Shown here: piece after piece, positions 1 through 8,052 of the stretch
Numbering within the stretch: the first letter of the stretch is position 1
How the letters are laid out: every line of letters begins with the position of its first letter
Assembly (NCBI RefSeq): GCF_004297185.1
Contig: NZ_PGCL01000007.1
Location: 1 to 59,488 of the forward strand
Origin: Methanofollis fontis
Lineage (GTDB): Archaea > Halobacteriota > Methanomicrobia > Methanomicrobiales > Methanofollaceae
Reading direction: 5' to 3'
DNA: 59,488 nt
The notes under the pieces: generated by a model
Told to the model about the DNA's origin: nothing
Database searches by the model: none
The model's input: the letters and a program-made list of their open reading frames with translations, nothing else
Translations under genes and position numbers: made by a program

Positions 1-120
1 TAGCGGCCATAGCAGTGGGGATACACCTGGACTCTTTCCGAACCCAGAAGTTAAGCCCACTTACGTATTGTCCGGTACTGAGTTGTGAGAACACTCGGGA
101 ACGACAGTGCGCTGCTATCC
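1..120 (+). rRNA. rrf: 5S ribosomal RNA
   Basis: The 5' segment TAGCGGC pairs, with one G-U, with GCTGCTA near base 117, forming the terminal helix. The interior holds the conserved 5S loop text (CCGAACCCAGAAGTTAAG at about 39-56). The length of about 120 nt is normal. The gene starts at the window edge, so a few 5' bases and any upstream 16S/23S genes may lie outside. No tRNA follows it before ppcA. Confidence 0.93.
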
Positions 121-252
121 CATCCTTATTACATTGAAAATGTCTATTCTGGTTCGATTATCTCTTGATTCAGCCGAATCTTTATTGTGTTCATGTGTCC
201 ATATCATACCGTCCTCGCGAACTGAAGCGGGGGTGTTGTATGGAGCAGGTCA

Positions 253-1719
253 ATGTGTGACATTCCGGATTTCTCGCGGGTCATGAGCACCCAGCATCCT
301 GATAATGTTCATCTGCCGTTCTTTGCCGAGAGCACCGAACTCTGCGGTGATGATGAAGTTCAGGAGGCATACTATAGTTACTCTCATCTGGGATGCAGGG
401 AACAGATGTGGGACTGTGAGGGAAAGGAAGTTGATAATTTCGTCGTCAAGAAACTTCTCTCCCGCTACGATCAGTTTTTCCGTGATCACCAGCTTGGAAA
501 GGACGTATTTCTCACCCTGCGCGTGCCCAATCCAGAGGTGGAACGGGCGGAGGCGAAGATCCTGCTCGAAACGCTGGAGAGTATCCCCCGCTCCTTTGAT
601 ATCGCCCATCTCTTCTACGGGAACGACATACCCCCGATATTTCAGGTCATCCTGCCGATGGCCTCTTCGTTCGCTGCGATCGACAATATCTACCAGTATT
701 ACCGCGACTTCGTCATCGGACGCCAGAACAATCGACTCGGAGGCAGGGAGATCACCATAGCAGACTGGATCGGTCGTTTTGCTCCCGAACGGATCGATGT
801 AATCCCGCTCTTTGAGGACTATGAGAGCATGCTCAATGCCGCCGGGATTGTGGGGCGCTATTTGCAGGACAAGGACCTTGCCTATCAGCGCGTGTTCCTT
901 GCACGATCCGATCCGGCGATGAACTATGGGATGATCCCTGCCATTCTCCTCAACAAGATCGCCCTTTCACGACTACACGATCTTTCCCAGGACAGCGGAG
1001 TCCCGGTCCTGCCGATCATCGGTGTGGGTTCGGCCCCCTTCCGCGGGAACCTCCGTCCGGACACGGTGGAGCGATGCACTGCCGAGTACCCGAGTGTGCA
1101 TACCTTCACGGTCCAGTCGGCTTTTAAATACGATTATCCCCTGGATCAGGTGCGCAATGCTGTCAGAAACCTCGAATCCAGGACGCCGTCCAAACCCCTC
1201 CGTATCGATGCCGAAGAGGCGGTCAGGATTGTGGACGCCATGGGTGCGGCATACCAGAAGGCACTTGCCGAACTCTCTGATCCCATCAACCGGGTTGCGG
1301 GATGTGTGCCCGGGAGGCGGAAGAGAAAGCTGCATATCGGTCTTTTCGGATACTCCCGGAGCGTGGGCGGGATCACGCTGCCGCGGGCGATCACCTTCAC
1401 CGCAGCACTCTACTCCGTTGGTCTCCCCCCCGAACTCCTCGGTCTGGATTCCCTTGACCAGAGTGATATCGATTATCTGCGGGATGTCTATGTCAATTTT
1501 GATGCCGATCTCTCTGACGCTGCACGATTCTTTGATCCTGATTCAGAGTATGTGCCCCCCTCCCTGGCGAGAGCGGTGCTTGATTGCGTGGATGTCTGTC
1601 CTGACCCGGAGCACCAGGCGATCGCCGCGGACATCAGGGAGGCGATCAGAATGAACCGGACCTCGGAGATCCGGTCGGGGACGATCAGGGCGGCAAACCT
1701 CAGAAATTTCCTCGGCTGA
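253..1719 (+). CDS. ppcA: phosphoenolpyruvate carboxylase, archaeal type
   Basis: This is the archaeal-type PEP carboxylase, which carboxylates PEP with bicarbonate to oxaloacetate and feeds the incomplete reductive TCA branch and aspartate-family synthesis. The 488 residues match the short archaeal family rather than the roughly 900-residue bacterial and plant enzyme. The N-terminal family signature MSTQHPDN is at residues 11-18 and a conserved GYSRSVGG-like segment lies near 365-375. The ATG is preceded by GGAG and AGGT within 12 nt. It is monocistronic, between the 5S gene and convergent surface-protein genes. The call is very secure from the N-terminal signature and the length. Confidence 0.95.
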   Translation: MCDIPDFSRVMSTQHPDNVHLPFFAESTELCGDDEVQEAYYSYSHLGCREQMWDCEGKEVDNFVVKKLLSRYDQFFRDHQLGKDVFLTLRVPNPEVERAEAKILLETLESIPRSFDIAHLFYGNDIPPIFQVILPMASSFAAIDNIYQYYRDFVIGRQNNRLGGREITIADWIGRFAPERIDVIPLFEDYESMLNAAGIVGRYLQDKDLAYQRVFLARSDPAMNYGMIPAILLNKIALSRLHDLSQDSGVPVLPIIGVGSAPFRGNLRPDTVERCTAEYPSVHTFTVQSAFKYDYPLDQVRNAVRNLESRTPSKPLRIDAEEAVRIVDAMGAAYQKALAELSDPINRVAGCVPGRRKRKLHIGLFGYSRSVGGITLPRAITFTAALYSVGLPPELLGLDSLDQSDIDYLRDVYVNFDADLSDAARFFDPDSEYVPPSLARAVLDCVDVCPDPEHQAIAADIREAIRMNRTSEIRSGTIRAANLRNFLG

Positions 1720-1781
1720 ATCTCCGGTAGTATCAGGTGGTGGGTGTCTCCCCGCCGGTAAAAATGGATATTGATCCTCTC

Positions 1782-3074
1782 TCAGCGACGCCGCAGGCAG
1801 AGGGCGATGCCGATGGCCACCACCCCGAAGATGCATGCCGGGAGCGGGGCGGACTCGGCGGGTGTGGTGGTCGGCACCATATTGAGGGAGGCGTTCACTG
1901 CTACGGTTGCGCCCGTCGAGACCGAGACATCGCCCCTCCATGCCGAATATCCCTCGAGTTCGAGGAGCACGGCATAGGTTCCCGGAGCCAGGTCGCCGAC
2001 GGTGAGCGGGGTGATGCCTACATACCGGTTGTCGATGTGCACCTGTGCGCCGGGCGGCACCGAGGAGATCGCAAGTGCACCCGTTGCAACGGTTGTCGGC
2101 GTGGTGACCGGGGGCGCTACCGTTGTCTCGGTCGTCACCGGGGGCACGCTGTCGACCTGATAGGCCCTCACGATATTGTCGTCCCCGCCATAGACTGCTG
2201 TTCTGCCGTCCGTGGCGATGGCAGCCCCCCTCACCGCCGCCGCCACCGGTTCGCTCCAGACAACTGTGCCGTCATGGTCCAGCAGATAGGTGTTCTGGTC
2301 GAGCGATCCGGCGGCGATCAGGGCGGCCCCGCCGCTCGCAGAGACGGCACTGACCGATCCGCGGGTCGGCACCGACCAGAGAAGGTCGCCGTCGCGGTCA
2401 TAGAGGTAGACCTTTGTATCGGCCGAACCGGCAGCGATATGGGACCCGTCCGGGGTCAGGGAGACACTCAGCACATCTGCGAAGGCGACCTTCGACCAGA
2501 GCATGCTGCCGGCCCCGTTAAAGAGGTAGACACGGTCGTCCTGTCCTCCTGCCGCAACATACGCCCCTTCGGGGGTGATCGATACCCCGAGCACGTCTGA
2601 ACCCGTGGCATAGGACCAGAGGATCTCACCGGCGCCGTCGAGCAGATACACCCTGTCATCGGCGCATCCGGCAACGGTATAGGCCCCGTCGTTCGAGACC
2701 GCCACGGCGTAGACGCGGGTCTGCATCACCGTGCTCCACCGCAGGGTGCCGTCGGCGGCATCATAGAGATACACCCTGTTGTCCGAGGCGCCGGCGGCGA
2801 CCACGTGCCCGTCCGGCGAAACCGAGACGCTGTTCACCGTGGCGGCGGCGCTCCGGTCCCAGAGGTGGGTGCCGTTCACGGCGACCAGGGAGGTCTTTGC
2901 ATCGTCACCCCCTGCAGCAACCAGCGTGCCGTCAGCGGAGACCGAGACCGACCGCACCGTCGCCTGCCCGGTCCATGTCCAGTCAGGGGAGACGGTGACC
3001 GCTGCAGCTGTACCGGCCAGTATGCAGAGGGCAACTGCCAGAATTGCTGTTTTCAGGATAAAATGAGATTTCAT
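1782..3074 (-). CDS. secreted beta-propeller protein with PEGA domain and C-terminal membrane tail
   Basis: The start was set at the Met that begins a clean signal peptide (MKSHFILKTAILAVALCILAG), giving 430 residues. Seven repeats of about 38 residues follow (pattern VxSVSVSPDGxxVAAGxxDxxVYLYDxxGxLLWS), as expected for a seven-bladed WD40/PQQ-like propeller. A short linker then leads to a PEGA domain (SSVPPGAQVHIDNRYVG region) and a hydrophobic C-terminal helix ending in RRR. It is probably an outward-facing, membrane-tethered surface protein. The ligand is unknown. The tail resembles that of the next gene upstream, which suggests shared anchoring. Confidence 0.85.
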   Translation of the reverse strand: MKSHFILKTAILAVALCILAGTAAAVTVSPDWTWTGQATVRSVSVSADGTLVAAGGDDAKTSLVAVNGTHLWDRSAAATVNSVSVSPDGHVVAAGASDNRVYLYDAADGTLRWSTVMQTRVYAVAVSNDGAYTVAGCADDRVYLLDGAGEILWSYATGSDVLGVSITPEGAYVAAGGQDDRVYLFNGAGSMLWSKVAFADVLSVSLTPDGSHIAAGSADTKVYLYDRDGDLLWSVPTRGSVSAVSASGGAALIAAGSLDQNTYLLDHDGTVVWSEPVAAAVRGAAIATDGRTAVYGGDDNIVRAYQVDSVPPVTTETTVAPPVTTPTTVATGALAISSVPPGAQVHIDNRYVGITPLTVGDLAPGTYAVLLELEGYSAWRGDVSVSTGATVAVNASLNMVPTTTPAESAPLPACIFGVVAIGIALCLRRR

Positions 3075-3143
3075 GGAAGGGAATATCTGGGTGCTCGTAT
3101 TTATGCTGTTTGCCGCCAGCGCTGCTCCGGCCATATGGGGGGT

Positions 3144-3680
3144 TTACCGCCGGCGCCATACACAGGCTGCAGACACAATGAGGGCCAGAGCGGTCAGGAA
3201 GGGGGGCAGATCCGCCTCTGTCGGGGTCGTTCCCGTTGGCGTCTCCGGGGGCGTCATCGTCGTCTCCGGCAGTGTGGTCGGCATCGGCGTTTCCACCTCC
3301 GTCACCGCCCCGTCGGTGAGAGTGAACCGCCCGCTCGCCTCTGTCCCGCTCTCTGCATGGGTGACCGTCACCAGATAGGTGTCGGGCGGGAGAGGTGTGT
3401 CGATGCTGAACCTCCAGGTATTGTACGGCTGCCCCTCCTCCACGTCCACGGTGCCTGACGCCCCGGCAAATTCCCGGGGTTCGGTCTTGTCCGTCGGCGC
3501 AAAGGAGGCCGAGATCACCTCGACAAGAAGCGTATTTCCTGCCGCCAGGTTTGTCGTGCCGCCGATGACGATGGTGTCGTTCTCCCCGTCTGCCACCGTC
3601 GAGATCTCCAGCCATCCGGCCGCTGCCGCCCCTGCCGGCAGGAGGGCCAGCACCAGGACAAGGAATGCCATCCGTCGCAT
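3144..3680 (-). CDS. secreted surface protein with C-terminal hydrophobic-RRR tail
   Basis: The start at the MRRMAFL codon gives a signal peptide (residues 1-20) and a 178-residue protein. The body is one beta-rich, Ig-like module (GGTTNLAAGNTLLVEV through TYLVTVTHAESGTEASGRF), similar in style to domains of Methanomicrobiales S-layer-associated proteins. A Thr/Pro-rich stalk and a hydrophobic helix ending WRRR follow. A longer reading frame extends upstream to 3782 but would bury the signal peptide. The protein is probably anchored at the cell surface; its function is unknown. Confidence 0.75.
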   Translation of the reverse strand: MRRMAFLVLVLALLPAGAAAAGWLEISTVADGENDTIVIGGTTNLAAGNTLLVEVISASFAPTDKTEPREFAGASGTVDVEEGQPYNTWRFSIDTPLPPDTYLVTVTHAESGTEASGRFTLTDGAVTEVETPMPTTLPETTMTPPETPTGTTPTEADLPPFLTALALIVSAACVWRRR

Positions 3681-3832
3681 GCGGCAGATGAGGGTGTTAT
3701 TGCATATGAAGGGTTCGAAGGAAGTCCAACAGTTGCCCCCCCGAATAGGTCCTCCCGAATCCGGAGGTGTGCGTTCTTTCATGAAAAACGATGGCTGGAG
3801 TGGCCGAAACCCACTCCAGTGTCTGTGGGTGG

Positions 3833-6082
3833 TTACGGCCTCGGAGGGCCCCTGATCAGGATAGTATCCCCACAGACACCGGTCACGATATAGCCGTCGT
3901 CATTGGTGCATTGAACGGCACTTCCTGTGCTTGAACCTGATGAAGACCGAAAGAAATGCTTCATGAGAGTGCTCCCGGATGTCGACATCTCCCATATGGT
4001 CCCCCCGCCGGAAAAATCTGTGGTTTCCCGGCCGGTAATCACATAACTGCCATCCGAACGATAGGAGATGTCGTTAAAAGAGCTGTTGAGAAGTCCCATT
4101 GACTCCCTTACACTACTTCCTGCCTCATCGATGAGAATATATTTTCCTCTTCCGTCTGAATGGCCTACAATGGCATATCCTGAAGGAACTGCCGGTTTAA
4201 TGGAGTTGCCGCACCCGATGCCTGCGGTCCTGTTCCACACCACATCTCCTTCTTCATCGATGTGCATCAGGTACACCGACTGATCGGATGCATCATCGGA
4301 CTCACCTGTTCCTGTGATGAGATACCCGCCTTCACGGTGGATGCAGGCCGAATATCCTCTGCAATCCGTTTCACCTCCATAGTGCCGTGACCAGCGTTCG
4401 GTGCCATTAGCGTCGGTTCGAATGACCAGGATGTTCGGCTGGCCTGAACCTGTCGTCGTTGTCCCGGCGATCAGGTAACCCCCGTCAGAAAGTTTCAGGA
4501 CCGACTGCCCGGACTCGTCTCCCTGACCGCCGTATCTGGTCTCCCCCAGTATCTCCCCGTCAAGGCTGACATTCATCAGGAAGATGTCGAAATCTCCGTT
4601 CGGTGTTGCGTTTGTATGCCCTGTGATCATCACCGTGGTGTCTGATCCCGGTGCAATAGAGCGGGCGCCCTCCCATGTGAACAGGTTGCCGACTGTGCGT
4701 TCCCATGTCATGTTCCCTTCCATATCCGTATGGATGATATGGATGCTGTCTGCAGCCTCTCCGGCTATCATATATCCATCCGGTGTCTCCATCACCGCCT
4801 CTCCAGACTGACCTGGTGATACTCCATAGTTTTTGCACCATTCCGCACTTCCCTCTTCTGATGCTTTCAAGATGAAGGAGTCAACATTGCCTTCGCGTCC
4901 ACAGAGGAGATATTTGCCATCTGTCGTGTCTGTCATTCCACCAAAAGAATTGCACTCTGTGTACGATTCTTCCTGAATCAGATTGCCGTTTTCGCTGATG
5001 TGCCATAAAATGGCCTTTTTTGAAGTGCTGCGGCGCCCGTAACCGCCCAGAACATATCCTCCGTCGGCGGCAGGGAAAATTTCGTATGCCTTCCCATCTT
5101 CAATGGTTTTCTCCCACCGGACGGAACCGTCGAGATCTGTTCTTACGATATACAGATCCTCATTGCCGGTCCAATCCGTTCCCATCCAGCCCACAACGAT
5201 ATATCCATCGTCAACTGGCAGGACATCCCTGCCGTGATCGTTATACTCACCACCAAAGGACCGATTCCATTCAATCTCTTTCTCCGCATCCAGTTTTATC
5301 AGGTAGGCGTCTTCATACCCCTCAAATGATTCTGAAGATCTGCCTGACAGGATGAACCCTCCATCCGGGGTTGCATGAATTGTTGAAATATAGTCTGTCC
5401 CCTCTCTACCGGAGGTGCGCTCGAAGATGGTCGATCCGCAACTGTTGATACAGAGGATATACGTGTCTTTATCGTCGTCCTCTGCTGATGTGGTCCACCC
5501 CACGATGAGGAAGTCTCCTCCCCCGGTTTCTATGGCGTCGTACCCTTTTTCATTGCCCGATCTCCCGTAAGTGTTCTCCCACATCATATCCCCGGTGGGT
5601 GTGACTTTTACGACATAGAGGTCACCTCCGATTCCATATGAGTCGGTCGTGCCAGTCAGGAGGTAATTCCCATCTGAGGTGGGTTCAATATCCAGTGCAA
5701 ATTCGTTGCCCGATCCACCAAACGTTCTCTCCCTGATACTATTCCCATCGGCGTCCGTTTGCATCAGGAGAACGTCGTATCCGCCCGCACCGATCGCGTC
5801 GGTCCCTCCGATAAAGAGATACCCATCACCGCCGGTGGTCTGGATACAGTCATACAGAATGATGCTGGAACCGTGATCAAAATATCTGCTCCAGGAATCC
5901 TCTGTTGATGTAGTTTCTGATATGTTCTGAAATTTTGAATCGGAGCTGTATAAATCCAAAAATGGTTCTTCGGGTGTCGATATCGCAGAAGTCAAACACA
6001 CAATCAGAATACAGAAAATACTGCACCATAAAAACGGCCTCGCCAACATGCATCGCCATGTGGCTATGTGATATTTATTCAT
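3833..6082 (-). CDS. large secreted repeat protein of beta-propeller type
   Basis: The 749-residue protein begins, on the chosen start, with a hydrophobic signal segment (residues about 12-34). It is then almost wholly made of repeats of 45-55 residues with the pattern DGGYLIxGxTxSxGxGxxDxYLxKxDxxGxxxWxxTYGG, at least a dozen copies. This is the methanogen/bacterial repeat seen in secreted propeller-like proteins. Unlike its two neighbours it has no C-terminal anchor; it ends in ILIRGPPRP, so it may be released or held by other proteins. Its codon use is less GC-rich than its neighbours, which suggests later acquisition or relaxed selection. Confidence 0.8.
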   Translation of the reverse strand: MNKYHIATWRCMLARPFLWCSIFCILIVCLTSAISTPEEPFLDLYSSDSKFQNISETTSTEDSWSRYFDHGSSIILYDCIQTTGGDGYLFIGGTDAIGAGGYDVLLMQTDADGNSIRERTFGGSGNEFALDIEPTSDGNYLLTGTTDSYGIGGDLYVVKVTPTGDMMWENTYGRSGNEKGYDAIETGGGDFLIVGWTTSAEDDDKDTYILCINSCGSTIFERTSGREGTDYISTIHATPDGGFILSGRSSESFEGYEDAYLIKLDAEKEIEWNRSFGGEYNDHGRDVLPVDDGYIVVGWMGTDWTGNEDLYIVRTDLDGSVRWEKTIEDGKAYEIFPAADGGYVLGGYGRRSTSKKAILWHISENGNLIQEESYTECNSFGGMTDTTDGKYLLCGREGNVDSFILKASEEGSAEWCKNYGVSPGQSGEAVMETPDGYMIAGEAADSIHIIHTDMEGNMTWERTVGNLFTWEGARSIAPGSDTTVMITGHTNATPNGDFDIFLMNVSLDGEILGETRYGGQGDESGQSVLKLSDGGYLIAGTTTTGSGQPNILVIRTDANGTERWSRHYGGETDCRGYSACIHREGGYLITGTGESDDASDQSVYLMHIDEEGDVVWNRTAGIGCGNSIKPAVPSGYAIVGHSDGRGKYILIDEAGSSVRESMGLLNSSFNDISYRSDGSYVITGRETTDFSGGGTIWEMSTSGSTLMKHFFRSSSGSSTGSAVQCTNDDGYIVTGVCGDTILIRGPPRP

Positions 6083-6515
6083 GTTGCAAAATGCATGACA
6101 TGTCGGATCTGGAATGCCCTTCATTTGTGTGGTAATTATCTCAAATTATTGCTGATTTGCGCCATATTGTTCTGTTTATGATGTCTGCCCGTTATGCCAT
6201 AATTTCGGATTATTGTTTGGTTGCATTGTTTGCTAATGGGGCCTGAATGGATGGAATTGTTCGATTGGTGATTGCTTGGGTCTATACGTGGGCGGTGATA
6301 TTATGATGCATTTTTAGTCGGCTTCTTTCCCTCCTGTTGGTTGGTGTCTGATGACCGAACCAACATCCATCTGATGGGTTTTGCTCTAATGGGTACGAAT
6401 TCTGAGTTATGTCTTGTAAGTGGAGATCTGATTTTTTTGTCCACGGCTTTTCCTGAATCACGCCCTTCCCGCAAGAGCGCTGGTATGATAACAGACGGGC
6501 CCAAACCTGATCCCC
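6083..6515. other. AT-rich intergenic region without a convincing gene
   Basis: This 433-base stretch is clearly more AT-rich than the flanks and contains only short open frames with no recognisable protein. It must hold the promoter of the peptidase gene (plus) and of the repeat protein (minus). The GATATTATGATGC segment near 6297 is TATA-like but not decisive. No RNA gene or repeat was recognised. Confidence 0.5.
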
Positions 6516-7709
6516 ATGGTTGCCCGTGTGCCGTCTGCAGAACTGGCGGATCGAATGGAGCGTTTCAGGGCCAGAATGGAGAGGGAAAATCCGGACTGGG
6601 AGCTCGCTGTCATCTTCGGCAAGATCAATCTCTACTATTTCACCGGCACCATGCAGGACGGGATGCTGCTAATCCCCCGGGATGGCGATACCGTGTTCTG
6701 GGTGCGCCGGAGCATTGAACGGGCGTTCGATGAGTCGAACTTCGAGGATATCAGACCGATGCGCAGTTTCCTCGACGCCGCAGAGGGGTGGGGTGCGGTC
6801 CCCGACACCGTGTATATGGAGACCGAACTGGTCTCCCTCGCCCTGCTCGAGCGGTTCAGGAAACATTTCCCCTGCACCGATATCCGCTCCGTCCACCATC
6901 CGGTGATGGGAGTCCGGGAGGTGAAGAGCCCCTATGAACTCGCCCTCATGGAGCGCTCCGGCGAGATCCACCGTCATGTGCTCGAGGATCTCGTCCCCGA
7001 GATCCTGCGGGAGGGGATGAGCGAGGCCGGTTTTGCCGCTGAACTCTATGCGGTGATGGTCAGGGAGGGGCACCACGGTATTGCACGCTTCGGGATGTTC
7101 GACACCGAGATCACCATCGGGCAGATCGGGTTCGGAGAAAACTCCCTCTACCCCACCAGTTTCGACGGTCCGGGCGGGTGTGCCGGGATGGGACCGGCGG
7201 TGCCGACTCCTGGCAGCCATGAACGCCGCCTGAGGAAAGGGGATCTCGTATTCGTGGATGTGGGCTGCGGCGTCGAGGGGTATCACACCGACAAGACCAT
7301 GACCTATCAGTTCGGCGCCCCCCTCCCCGCGGACGCTGTCGAGGCCCATGAACGGTGCGTGGAGATCCAGGACCGCGCCGCATCGCTCCTCCGTCCCGGC
7401 GCCCTCCCCTCCGGGATCTACGAGGAGATCATGGACGGGCTGGAGCCCGCATTTCTCGAGAATTTCATGGGTTACGGGAAGCGGAGGGTCCGGTTCCTCG
7501 GCCATGGCGTCGGGCTTGTGATCGATGAGACGCCGGTGATCGCCCGGGGTTTCGACGAACCCCTGCAGGAGGGGATGGCAATCGCCCTCGAACCCAAGAA
7601 GGGGATCAGGGGCGTCGGCATGGTGGGGATAGAGAACACCTTTGTGGTCACGCCCGGTGGAGGGCGCTGCATCACCGGACGGAACCGGGGCTTGATCCCG
7701 GTTTTCTGA
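6516..7709 (+). CDS. M24 family metallopeptidase (Xaa-Pro dipeptidase-like)
   Basis: This 397-residue protein has an N-terminal creatinase-like domain (about 1-150) and a C-terminal pita-bread domain. The five metal ligands of the M24 family are visible in order: Asp in FVDVGCG, Asp in HTDKTMT, His in GHGVGL, Glu in ALEPKKG and Glu in GIENTF. Family knowledge predicts cytosolic hydrolysis of Xaa-Pro dipeptides, with two divalent metal ions. The substrate is not proven. It is a single gene followed directly by the 250-bp repeat element described separately. Confidence 0.88.
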   Translation: MVARVPSAELADRMERFRARMERENPDWELAVIFGKINLYYFTGTMQDGMLLIPRDGDTVFWVRRSIERAFDESNFEDIRPMRSFLDAAEGWGAVPDTVYMETELVSLALLERFRKHFPCTDIRSVHHPVMGVREVKSPYELALMERSGEIHRHVLEDLVPEILREGMSEAGFAAELYAVMVREGHHGIARFGMFDTEITIGQIGFGENSLYPTSFDGPGGCAGMGPAVPTPGSHERRLRKGDLVFVDVGCGVEGYHTDKTMTYQFGAPLPADAVEAHERCVEIQDRAASLLRPGALPSGIYEEIMDGLEPAFLENFMGYGKRRVRFLGHGVGLVIDETPVIARGFDEPLQEGMAIALEPKKGIRGVGMVGIENTFVVTPGGGRCITGRNRGLIPVF

Positions 7710-7732
7710 ATCTCATTGTATCCGATCCCTCT

Positions 7733-8027
7733 GACCGGGAGGGGAGGACCCCTCCCGGACCCTCCCCCCGTGCGATAGGAGCGGATCGGGAAAATAGTGC
7801 AGGGGGGATGCGGGTTATTTTGGTTGATGTTCTCCTGTTTGCTGAGTGAATTGGGGGGCGGCCCTCTTCCTTCTCCTCCGATGTTCGCCCTGACCCGCCC
7901 CGGTCCCTATCGTATTGACGGGGGGAGCGGGGGGTGGAACCCCCCGTCCCGTGCTTTCTGAGAATAGTGATCCGCTCCTGACCAGGAGGGGAGGACCCCT
8001 CCGTGACTCTCCAACCCGAGATAGGGC
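7733..8027 (+). repeat. degenerate copy (about 1.2 units) of the 250-bp G/C-rich intergenic repeat
   Basis: The segment GACCGGGAGGGGAGG at 7733 recurs as GACCAGGAGGGGAGG at 7980, a period of 247 bases. Read on the plus strand, the unit matches the minus strand of the array at 47.9-48.7 kb in the same order of blocks: GGGAGGGGAGACCCC-like, GATAGGGAGCGGATC-like, GATGCGGATTATC-like, and CCCTATCGTATTGAC followed by the G6/C6 hairpin. Hairpins GAGGGG-AGGA-CCCCTC and GGGGGGT-GGA-ACCCCCC-type are visible. It fills the gap between the peptidase stop and the end of gltX. No coding function is seen. Confidence 0.8.
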
Positions 8028-8041
8028 AGAAAATAAAAAAG
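8028..8041 (-). terminator. T-rich terminator after gltX
   Basis: On the minus strand, 12 bases past the gltX stop, the run reads TTTTTTATTTT. Oligo-T tracts of this kind terminate archaeal transcription. It would end the long ribosomal/isoprenoid superoperon. Confidence 0.6.
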
Positions 8042-8052
8042 AACTCCGCCCT

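Noticed and set aside
1737-2600. 287-codon plus-strand frame after ppcA
   Set aside because: Antisense to the propeller/PEGA gene, which has a signal peptide and seven regular repeats. The frame's translation is Arg/Gly/His-rich shadow text.
6341-6718. 125-codon plus-strand frame upstream of and into the M24 peptidase
   Set aside because: Its second half is another frame of the peptidase gene, and the first half lies in AT-rich intergenic sequence without a ribosome site or recognisable protein.
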